A stretch of 5,239 bases of DNA from contig FR893184.1 of the NCBI GenBank assembly GCA_000436035.1, forward strand, positions 1 to 5,239, in the 5' to 3' direction. The translations under genes and the position numbers were made by a program. Shown here one piece after another: positions 1 through 5,239 of the stretch (position 1 is the first letter of the stretch; every line of letters begins with the position of its first letter). This DNA comes from Prevotella sp. CAG:732 (GTDB lineage: Bacteria > Bacteroidota > Bacteroidia > Bacteroidales > Bacteroidaceae). The notes beneath the pieces were generated by a model. That model made no database searches and had not been told where the DNA came from. It saw nothing but the letters and a program-made list of their open reading frames with translations.

Positions 1-31
1 TATGTGTATGTACGTCTAATAGAGTCTTCAT
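1..31 (-). CDS. PHP-domain phosphatase/phosphoesterase, N-terminus only (runs off the left edge)
   Basis: Only ten codons are in the window, reading MKTLLDVHTH from an ATG at 31-29. The D-x-H-x-H pattern (D6, H8, H10) close to the start is motif I of PHP (polymerase and histidinol phosphatase) domains, whose histidines bind catalytic metal ions. The opening resembles YcdX-type PHP phosphatases, which begin with a similar VDLHTHT segment. A purine-rich AAGAAG lies a few bases before the ATG, and a TATCTTTG -7 box lies 20 bases upstream, both supporting this start. It is co-oriented with the xus operon but separated from it by a gene remnant and a hairpin element, so it probably has its own promoter. 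The family call rests on very few residues. A different metal-dependent hydrolase with an HxH start is possible. Confidence 0.55.
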   Translation of the reverse strand, partial: MKTLLDVHTH

Positions 32-48
32 TGTTCTTCTTAATTTCT

Positions 49-123
49 TGCAAAGATACTGCCTGCGAGGCAATGAAAGCTTGCTTTCTAATTGCCGAGT
101 GCAGCAAATCTTCTGCAAAGATA
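49..123. repeat. Imperfect inverted repeat (hairpin) bounded by direct repeats TGCAAAGATA
   Basis: TGCAAAGATA occurs at 49-58 and again at 114-123. Between them is a strong hairpin: GGCAAT (69-74) pairs with ATTGCC (91-96), GAAAGC (75-80) pairs with GCTTTC (83-88), the loop is TT and the only bulge is TA at 89-90. The symmetry extends outwards: CTGC (59-62) with GCAG (101-104), AAGAT (53-57) with ATCTT (108-112), and GCA (50-52) with TGC (114-116). The palindrome therefore spans about 67 bp, and each direct-repeat copy contains a minus-strand TATCTTTG -7 box. This looks like a dispersed intergenic promoter/hairpin element of Bacteroidales rather than a simple terminator, since no T-run follows the stem. 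Its dispersal across the genome is inferred, not seen here. Confidence 0.7.
51..58 (-). promoter_or_regulatory. -7 box of a Bacteroidetes promoter for the PHP gene
   Basis: Read on the minus strand this is TATCTTTG, a full match to the Bacteroidetes -7 consensus TAnnTTTG. It ends 19 bases before the PHP-gene ATG, giving a leader of roughly a dozen bases. No TTG is found at the expected 19-21 base distance upstream. The nearest TTG (73-71) is only 12 bases away and lies in the arm of the hairpin at 69-96, so a -33 element is lacking or is masked by the hairpin. Activity is inferred. Confidence 0.5.
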
Positions 124-148
124 GCAAGAATAGTTGAGAATAAAGAAA
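116..148 (-). promoter_or_regulatory. Possible distal promoter upstream of the PHP gene
   Basis: TATCTTTG (123-116 on the minus strand) matches the Bacteroidetes -7 consensus. A TTTC, one base off the -33 TTTG, lies 21 bases further upstream at 148-145. Transcription from here would carry the 69-96 hairpin in a leader of about 80 bases before the PHP start codon. The -33 is imperfect and the -7 box is part of the repeat element, so function is uncertain. Confidence 0.35.
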
Positions 149-229
149 CCCAGTAAGATGTTTATGATATTTTTATGGAGAAAGAAGCTCTCGGTGTGAT
201 ATACTCTTGATGTGTCTATGTCTCTCTTC

Positions 230-457
230 CTATCCAGAAAGTACATATAGCAGTGTTCGCTTGCCATCTTTATAGATAGCGATATTAGTAAAGGAAGTGT
301 CTGTCACCAAGCCGTTTTTGATGATGATGATTTCATCACAATCTCCCTTTTGAGCGGCGAGGATGTCGCCTATGTGCTGCCGATAATCATCTGGCAGTTT
401 TCCGTTAAATTCAGAACTGGTTTGATTTATGGGTGTATTTGCATGATGTACATCTTC
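230..457 (-). pseudogene. Aminotransferase class IV (aminodeoxychorismate lyase-like) gene remnant
   Basis: Directly after the xusC TAA, and in the same frame, 75 codons stay open to a TAG at 232-230. From about residue 33 the product reads like the central part of PabC-like, fold-type IV PLP enzymes: LAAQKGDCDE (33-42), then IIIIKNGLVTDTSFTN (43-58) and IAIYKDGK (59-66), matching the family pattern AQRGDCDE-hydrophobic-KNG-x-x-TDTS-x-x-NIAL-x-DGK. After this the family continues with a W-x-TP-x-x-PLL-x-GT segment. Here it breaks off as RTLLYVLSG. No ATG exists in this frame, and the N-terminal half, including the family's catalytic lysine region, is missing. It is a decayed fragment of a folate-pathway-type gene, not a working enzyme. 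The first 30 or so residues are not recognisable. Bases 124-229 beyond it hold nothing I can identify. Confidence 0.7.
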
Positions 458-1588
458 TTATCCTACTGGTTTCTTTTGTTTTTTCTTTCTTCTCCACAGC
501 AGGAAGCCTGTAATAGGCAATGAAGCTGATGTAAGTGCGGCAAATAGCATGATGATTTTGCCTATCCAGCCCAAGATGATGCCTTCATGTAGGTCCAAAG
601 TGGCATGAATCAGTTTATCTGCTGGTGTGCCATCCTTGTATCTGCCAGCATATGGGCCTGTTCCTTTTAGCTCTTTGAGAGTATATTGGTCAAAGAAGAG
701 GTTGTCTTGTTTATAATAGGAACCTTTCTCATGTACCACACTCACTCTATAGCTTCCCAGGCTATCGGCAGGGAGTGCATAGTAGTATTGTACTGCGTTA
801 GGACTCTCTTTTAGAATCTTGGCTTGCAGTAGGTCGATGCTTGCCGTTTTACTCTGGATATGGAGAGAATCGGATGGAGGCAAGGTGTATGCTTCCATCT
901 GTTTTCCGCCAGAGGCCAGTTGGTAGATACCATGACTGAACCAATCTAAGCCGAAGATAAGGCCTGTGATACTTACCACTATTATCGGTAGAAGCATGTA
1001 TATACCCAATACACTATGAAGATCATATACGAATCGTCTCCACTTGAATGGACGATGAAAGGCGAGACGTTTCTTCAGAAGATGTAACGTGATATGCTTT
1101 GGCATCCAGATGACCAATCCTGTGAGGAGAGTCAGGAAGAAAAGCAAGACTCCATAGCTAACCAAAGGTTTTCCGATGGTTCGAGGAAACCACATATACA
1201 GGTGTCCGTTCAAGATGAATCGGTAAAAGTCAAACTCATCGGTTCCTAAGTGGCTAGTATGGATTATCTTTCCGTCATAAGGGTTCAGATAAATGGTTGT
1301 CTGTCCCTTCTCTCCGAAGTAATCCACCCATACGGCTTCATCCTTTTCGCCTATAGTGATGGCGGAAGGACGCTCTTGGTGGCTTTGTGTGTTGGCAATC
1401 TCTATCAGCTTGGAAGGTTGGAGAAAAGGCTGATTCCTTGCCTCCACCTTTTTCCAAGGTTGATAGGTTGAGCTGATCTCATCCTTGAAGAGATAGATGG
1501 CCCCTGTTATGCTGACAACAAAGACGATGATTCCAGTGGCTAGACCTATCCATAAGTGGAGTAGGTAGCATAATCTTTTGATGTTCAT
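458..1588 (-). CDS. xusC: PepSY-associated TM protein, putative periplasmic ferrisiderophore reductase (XusC-like)
   Basis: Inner-membrane protein of the PepSY_TM family, full length at 376 aa. Four hydrophobic helices are visible at about 11-34, 142-163, 192-214 and 341-365, and the C-terminus is strongly basic (RRKKKQKK), placing it in the cytoplasm. Two periplasmic loops (about 35-140 and 215-335) carry PepSY-like segments. Histidines sit at or near helix ends as expected for haem ligands: H11, H129, H191, H328 and H334. Related proteins such as FoxB of Pseudomonas are di-haem ferrisiderophore reductases, so reduction of Fe(III)-siderophore in the periplasm is the likely role. It is the third gene of the operon, 42 bases after xusB, and corresponds to xusC of B. 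thetaiotaomicron. The start gives a proper KRL-positive N-terminus before helix 1, and the ribosome site (AAGAACGG) is weak. The reductase activity is inferred from family and context. Confidence 0.87.
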   Translation of the reverse strand: MNIKRLCYLLHLWIGLATGIIVFVVSITGAIYLFKDEISSTYQPWKKVEARNQPFLQPSKLIEIANTQSHQERPSAITIGEKDEAVWVDYFGEKGQTTIYLNPYDGKIIHTSHLGTDEFDFYRFILNGHLYMWFPRTIGKPLVSYGVLLFFLTLLTGLVIWMPKHITLHLLKKRLAFHRPFKWRRFVYDLHSVLGIYMLLPIIVVSITGLIFGLDWFSHGIYQLASGGKQMEAYTLPPSDSLHIQSKTASIDLLQAKILKESPNAVQYYYALPADSLGSYRVSVVHEKGSYYKQDNLFFDQYTLKELKGTGPYAGRYKDGTPADKLIHATLDLHEGIILGWIGKIIMLFAALTSASLPITGFLLWRRKKKQKKPVG

Positions 1589-1630
1589 CCGTTCTTGATA
1601 TATTTTTCCTATTTTCTGCTTTTCTGATGT

Positions 1631-2860
1631 TTATGGTAGTTTGAAAAAGCCTCCTACGAAAGATGTGGAGACACGAGCTCCTCTCTCGGCCTTGGCTGTG
1701 GCAATGTCGGTTCTATAGATGTAGATGCCATCAGTTGTTGACACCGGCAAGAAAGCGTAGCCGTTTTCAATGAGGCAAGCGAATCTTCTGCCACCATTTC
1801 CATTGTGCACAGGGATTCCTTCCACGTCTTTTACTGTTTTGTTTTTGAGGTCGATGATGTAGCATTTTAGGCTTTTGTCGCCCCATCTGTCATTGGCGGT
1901 CTGAGGGGTGATGGTACTCACTTCCGCAAAGACGAGTCCATTGCCGATATATTGGATATGGGCAGGTTTAAGCCCACCTGTGGCCTGTTCGAAATCGAAG
2001 AAGTAGTCCTCGTCAAAGGTTGTGGATCCCTTCTTGATTCTCAGAAAGCCTGCATGCTTGGTACTTTGAGAGTATCCGTTGGAAATGGCAGAGTTGGACA
2101 TCACGTAGAGGTTGTCTTCTTCATCCTTGACAAATCCATTGAAGGCGTTCCATGATCCACCAGGTCCCATTCGCGTGTCTTTCATCAGCTTGACAAACTT
2201 GAACTCTGGATATGAATATACCGCTACAAAGCAAGTGTCAGTATAAGCAGTCTCGAATGTTTTGCTGTTCATCGGTGTATAAGTAACATAGAGGTTGCCG
2301 CCACTATGTGCCATTCCCGTGATGCTTGGCCAGTCGAGATTATCTATTGGAGAAACAGAAGTCTTGCTGTTTTTGGAAGTGATGGATGCCGTATGGGCAT
2401 CTACCGTATAAAAAGTCAATTTATTACCGCTTTCCTTATTGCTTGGCAGTTCCAGGGCCACCATCGTGTTCCCATCTACTTGGCAAAATCCATTGATGGA
2501 GTTGTTGAAAACGAATTCTCCTTGTTCCTTCAGAAGACCGTCGGAGCCTCTTACCACTCCTGTGGCGTTGGTTACTCCCAATCCTCCGATGCAGAAGATG
2601 GTATTGCCGCCTTGCTGATAATCGTGATAGCCATTTTGCTCGATACCTTTACCTACAGCATTGATGGTTCCTTCCATCAAGTTGTCTGTAGAAACCACGT
2701 AATAGGAGGTATTGCCACTGGAGGTTACGCCCAAGCTAAGTACGTAAGGGGCGTTTGGAATCTCTTGCTCGCCACTGAGGTCATCGTCGCATGATGACAG
2801 AGCGAGGGATGTCATGGCTATGGTGGCCATGAGCATGATGCTGCTATATAATTTTTTCAT
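1631..2860 (-). CDS. xusB: DUF4374 surface lipoprotein, siderophore-binding (XusB-like)
   Basis: A 409-aa lipoprotein. The signal peptide (residues 1-23: MKK, a hydrophobic core, then LSS) precedes the lipobox cysteine C24. C24 is followed directly by DDD, the acidic surface-export signal of Bacteroidetes lipoproteins, so the protein is predicted to face outward on the outer membrane. The mature part is a series of beta-rich units with recurring hydrophobic strands and turns (for example NTIFCIGG at 86-93, GGNLYVTYTP at 187-196, DNLYVMSNS at 249-257, NGLVFAEVS at 307-315 and NGYAFLPVS at 366-374), consistent with a beta-propeller. DUF4374 proteins next to a TonB-dependent receptor and a PepSY protein include XusB of B. 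thetaiotaomicron, which binds ferric enterobactin at the cell surface. It starts 33 bases after xusA, so it is co-transcribed. The assignment rests on family memory and gene order. The bound ligand cannot be read from the sequence. Confidence 0.86.
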   Translation of the reverse strand: MKKLYSSIMLMATIAMTSLALSSCDDDLSGEQEIPNAPYVLSLGVTSSGNTSYYVVSTDNLMEGTINAVGKGIEQNGYHDYQQGGNTIFCIGGLGVTNATGVVRGSDGLLKEQGEFVFNNSINGFCQVDGNTMVALELPSNKESGNKLTFYTVDAHTASITSKNSKTSVSPIDNLDWPSITGMAHSGGNLYVTYTPMNSKTFETAYTDTCFVAVYSYPEFKFVKLMKDTRMGPGGSWNAFNGFVKDEEDNLYVMSNSAISNGYSQSTKHAGFLRIKKGSTTFDEDYFFDFEQATGGLKPAHIQYIGNGLVFAEVSTITPQTANDRWGDKSLKCYIIDLKNKTVKDVEGIPVHNGNGGRRFACLIENGYAFLPVSTTDGIYIYRTDIATAKAERGARVSTSFVGGFFKLP

Positions 2861-2893
2861 TGTCTAATCAAATTTATTTTAATTCAATGGATG

Positions 2894-5050
2894 TTATTTG
2901 CTGATGTAATATCTGAACTTCATGTTGAATGTTCTGCCTGGTTTTTGCAAGCGATAGTTGTCATACTGTTTCTCGTTAGTGATGTCCGTGCATTCCAAGA
3001 TGATGCTGTATCTGCCATCTTTCATGCTGTAGCCCAGAGATACATTGTGACTCAGCTGTTCTGGTATGACCTTCTTGGTTGCCTTGGCTCCCAGTCCGGT
3101 GAAGGAGAGATAGTAGCTATGGATATACTGTATGTCATAATTGAGGGAGAGGGTGTTGCCCTTCCACCCGAAATCAAAGAAATTGTAGTCAGCGTGCCCA
3201 TTCATGAAGAGATATGGAATGTTTGGCAAGCGCTGTCCGTAGGTGATGTTCTCAGTGATGCCATCGCCCACGTAGGTATTCTGTGATTTCTCAAACTCCA
3301 GCTTGTCCTTGATGTCCTGGTAGGTGAAATTTCCATTGATATGGAGATTTCTCTTGTAAGAATATCCCAGAGAGGCCTCTATACCATGCGTATGCACCTT
3401 GCCAATGTTGTCATAACTGGTGGTAGGGTTGCTGGTCAAGCTCACTCCCTTCAAGATGAAGTCCTTGGTGTCTCTATAGATGTAGTTGACCTCTGCCTGC
3501 ACTCTGTGAGGACCAAAGTTTTGGTCAAAGAGAAGGCCCGCATTGAAGTTGTTGCTACTCTCTGGTTTGAGGTCTGGGTTACTTTTCTGAACCATTCTGT
3601 CACCAAACATCTCCACGGTCTCTGGCATACGGAAGGCACGCTCAAAGGAAACCTTGGCTTGCAAAGAAGGCAAGATGTAATAAGTAGCAGCGGCTCCATA
3701 ACCAAAGCGATGCTTTCTGTCAGACACCTTCTCCCATCGTTGGTTATCGGTGAACTGGTCCATCAGCTTATAGGTGGAGCTATAGAGTCGGTACATCTTA
3801 CCGAAGATGTTGGCATTCCATCTTTGGAATCTCACCTGATAGCCCAAGCCTGTGATGTTTTTGGTGAGTTGCTGTGGTACATTGTTCATCTCATCGTCTG
3901 GGTACATCTTGTCATCGCTCTTTCTGCGCATGGCAGTGAATACATTGTTCAGAGTGACCGACTGGTGGTCATCTATGACGTAGTTCAGATTGGCATTGGC
4001 TTGCCACTGGCGTTCCTTGATGGTAGCATCGGTGAGGTAACCTTCACCAGCCGATGTACTGGTAACATATTCTCCCTTCCAGTTATACTTTCTGGCAAGC
4101 GTATCTACATTCTGGGTGTTCACGATATTGTACGTGCCATAAAGAGACAAAGACAGTCCTGGCAAGAACAAGTCATCTTTCTTGTACTTAATGCTTGGGA
4201 TGATGGAGAAACTCTTGGTCTTTACACCACCATACACCGCATCCATTGTGGCTCCTGTTTGTACATTATTCTTGTCGGTGGATGCAATCAAGCCCAGGAG
4301 CAAGTAGTCTGCCCAGGATTTGCCCACGATGCCGCTTTCCACCTTCAAACCGAATGAGTGGTAGCCATCATTGAATCTTTTCACCCATTCATAGCCCTCT
4401 TGTTTGTTGGTGGAAAGGTTGACGATAGGTGCCCATACCTTATAGTTGTTGTCAGAGTAGTTGGCGAAGGCGTTGGCTCTGATGGTGAATCCTCCATGTG
4501 ATGTGTAAGCTCCATTGATAGAGAAGCGGTGCGTATTATAAGAACCGATGGAGTAGGTGGCATCCAGGTAGTTGGCATTTTTGCGTGACACGATGTTCAC
4601 TGCTCCACCCAGTGCGTCAGAGCCGAGATATACAGGTAACACACCCTTATACACCTCGATTCTGTCAGCCATGTTTGCGGAGATATTGGCCAAGTTGAAG
4701 GAAGAGCCAAAGTTATCCATAGGGATGCCATCGATGAAGAACTTCACCTGGTTGCCAGAGAAGCCATTCAGGGAGAAGCTATAGTTGGAACCCAGTCCAC
4801 CGTCTTCTCTAATCTTGACGCTCGTAACACTATTAAGAAGCTTGTTTAATGGAGCCGCTGTCTGGTATTGTTTCTTTAAGTCCAAGACAGAGATGGCGTA
4901 AGCTTGCTCTTGCATTCTGCGTGCCATTGATTTACCCACTACCTGAACTTCTTCAAGAAGGACAGAGTCTTTTCCTACCTGTGCATTCAGATTTGTGCTG
5001 ATGGCCATTGATGAAAGAATGCACAGACTTATTTTTTTGTTCACTCTCAT
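2894..5050 (-). CDS. xusA: TonB-dependent siderophore receptor (XusA-like)
   Basis: Outer-membrane receptor of 718 aa that would import a ferric siderophore with TonB-ExbBD energy. A signal peptide occupies about residues 1-24 (MRVNKK, hydrophobic stretch, cleavage near NAQ). A TonB-box-like EVQVVG lies at 34-39. The plug domain (about 40-158) is clear from VKFFIDGIPMDN (102-113), RIEVYKGVLP (130-139) and GSDALGGAVNIVSRK (143-157). The remainder is a beta-barrel of alternating aromatic/polar strands, with late-barrel signatures at ERAFRMPE, PDLKPESS and the final YDNYRLQKPGRTFNMKFRYYISK region ending in a membrane-anchoring aromatic strand. The N-terminal carboxypeptidase-D-like domain common in Bacteroidetes receptors is absent. 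It is the first gene of the operon, directly behind a consensus promoter, and pairs with a DUF4374 lipoprotein rather than a SusD, which argues for siderophore instead of glycan uptake. Confidence 0.9.
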   Translation of the reverse strand: MRVNKKISLCILSSMAISTNLNAQVGKDSVLLEEVQVVGKSMARRMQEQAYAISVLDLKKQYQTAAPLNKLLNSVTSVKIREDGGLGSNYSFSLNGFSGNQVKFFIDGIPMDNFGSSFNLANISANMADRIEVYKGVLPVYLGSDALGGAVNIVSRKNANYLDATYSIGSYNTHRFSINGAYTSHGGFTIRANAFANYSDNNYKVWAPIVNLSTNKQEGYEWVKRFNDGYHSFGLKVESGIVGKSWADYLLLGLIASTDKNNVQTGATMDAVYGGVKTKSFSIIPSIKYKKDDLFLPGLSLSLYGTYNIVNTQNVDTLARKYNWKGEYVTSTSAGEGYLTDATIKERQWQANANLNYVIDDHQSVTLNNVFTAMRRKSDDKMYPDDEMNNVPQQLTKNITGLGYQVRFQRWNANIFGKMYRLYSSTYKLMDQFTDNQRWEKVSDRKHRFGYGAAATYYILPSLQAKVSFERAFRMPETVEMFGDRMVQKSNPDLKPESSNNFNAGLLFDQNFGPHRVQAEVNYIYRDTKDFILKGVSLTSNPTTSYDNIGKVHTHGIEASLGYSYKRNLHINGNFTYQDIKDKLEFEKSQNTYVGDGITENITYGQRLPNIPYLFMNGHADYNFFDFGWKGNTLSLNYDIQYIHSYYLSFTGLGAKATKKVIPEQLSHNVSLGYSMKDGRYSIILECTDITNEKQYDNYRLQKPGRTFNMKFRYYISK

Positions 5051-5090
5051 ATTAATTTTTGTCTTTTTACCTTATTTTCTTTTGAGGGTG

Positions 5091-5121
5091 CAAAGGTACG
5101 GCTTCTATGAGGAATATGCAA
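5091..5121 (-). promoter_or_regulatory. Bacteroidetes-type promoter of the xus operon
   Basis: On the minus strand, TTG (5121-5119) is followed after 20 bases by TACCTTTG (5098-5091), an exact match to TAnnTTTG with the spacing typical of the Bacteroidetes housekeeping sigma factor. The -7 box ends 40 bases before the xusA ATG, giving a leader of about 33-36 bases that is A-rich and has no strong Shine-Dalgarno, as usual for highly expressed Bacteroidetes genes. No comparable promoter was found in the two short gaps inside the operon. In B. thetaiotaomicron the equivalent operon responds to iron limitation. The site mediating this cannot be assigned here. Confidence 0.75.
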
Positions 5122-5146
5122 TACCTAAAAATTGTGATTTGCGGTC

Positions 5147-5167
5147 TTCTTAAATATAAGAATATTT
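5147..5167. promoter_or_regulatory. Two overlapping short palindromes upstream of the xus promoter
   Basis: TTCTTA (5147-5152) and TAAGAA (5157-5162) form a perfect 6-bp inverted repeat around AATA. The overlapping AAATAT (5152-5157) and ATATTT (5162-5167) form a second one around AAGA. They lie about 26 bases beyond the -33 element of the xus promoter, a position suited to a regulator. The region is very AT-rich, so chance palindromes are likely, and no known operator consensus is matched. The rest of 5122-5239 shows no gene. Confidence 0.25.
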
Positions 5168-5239
5168 TATTCAGAGTGTTTGAGGCGTCCATTTATTATG
5201 CTTATGATAAGAACAATAGTTCGTTAATAATTCAATAAT

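Noticed and set aside
177..194. Possible terminator stem (GAGAG with TTCTC on the minus strand)
   Set aside because: The stem is only 5 bp including a G-T pair, and no run of T follows it.
2306..2794. Plus-strand open frame of 162 codons opposite xusB
   Set aside because: It is antisense to a strong lipoprotein gene, has no family resemblance and no expression signals.
2869..2876. TAAATTTG, a -7-box match just before xusB on the minus strand
   Set aside because: It ends only 8 bases before the ATG and has no TTG at 19-21 bases upstream. It is a chance match in an AT-rich gap, and xusB is best explained by the xusA promoter.
3341..4357. Long plus-strand open frame of 338 codons opposite xusA
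   Set aside because: It lies entirely antisense to a well-supported receptor gene, its product has no recognisable domain, and there is no promoter or ribosome site before it. It is a shadow of the codon usage of xusA.
5200..5218. Fur-box-like sequence around TATGATAA
   Set aside because: It matches about 12 of 19 positions of the E. coli consensus, which is easily reached by chance in AT-rich DNA, and it lies about 80 bases beyond the -33 element.
5208..5226. Inverted repeat TAAGAAC / GTTCgTTA
   Set aside because: A 7-bp arm with a bulge in AT-rich DNA at the window edge; no context to assign it a function.

Overview
The window is a typical stretch of a Bacteroidales chromosome, probably Prevotellaceae (Prevotella/Segatella-like) or Bacteroides. 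The reasons are the Bacteroidetes-type promoter (-33 TTG, 20-bp gap, -7 TACCTTTG), the weak Shine-Dalgarno signals, a lipoprotein whose acylated Cys is followed at once by an acidic run (the Bacteroidetes surface-export signal), and the protein families present. The genus is an inference.

All recognised genes are on the minus strand and are read from right to left. A promoter at 5091-5121 drives a compact three-gene operon with gaps of only 33 and 42 bases: a 718-aa TonB-dependent outer-membrane receptor (2894-5050), a 409-aa DUF4374 beta-propeller-like lipoprotein (1631-2860) and a 376-aa four-helix PepSY-TM inner-membrane protein (458-1588). This order and family composition match the xusA-xusB-xusC xenosiderophore utilization locus described in Bacteroides thetaiotaomicron. 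In the working model the surface lipoprotein XusB captures a ferric siderophore such as enterobactin made by other bacteria, XusA imports it into the periplasm using TonB energy, and XusC, resembling haem-dependent ferrisiderophore reductases, releases the iron by reduction. Iron or siderophore specificity cannot be read from the sequence alone.

Downstream of xusC, 230-457 holds a 75-codon remnant of an aminotransferase class IV gene (aminodeoxychorismate lyase-like). It has no start codon, is truncated at both ends and lies in frame with the xusC stop codon. It marks a scar where the xus operon abuts a decayed housekeeping gene. Bases 124-229 carry no recognisable gene or convincing terminator. 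Bases 49-123 form an imperfect 67-bp inverted repeat bounded by two copies of TGCAAAGATA, each containing a minus-strand -7 box (TATCTTTG), just before the first ten codons of a PHP-domain protein (1-31) that runs off the left edge.

The right edge (5122-5239) holds no gene. It contains two overlapping short palindromes at 5147-5167, upstream of the xus promoter, which are candidate operator sites. The main system is therefore a known type. The less expected elements are the pabC-like scar, the hairpin/tandem-promoter element and the upstream palindromes.
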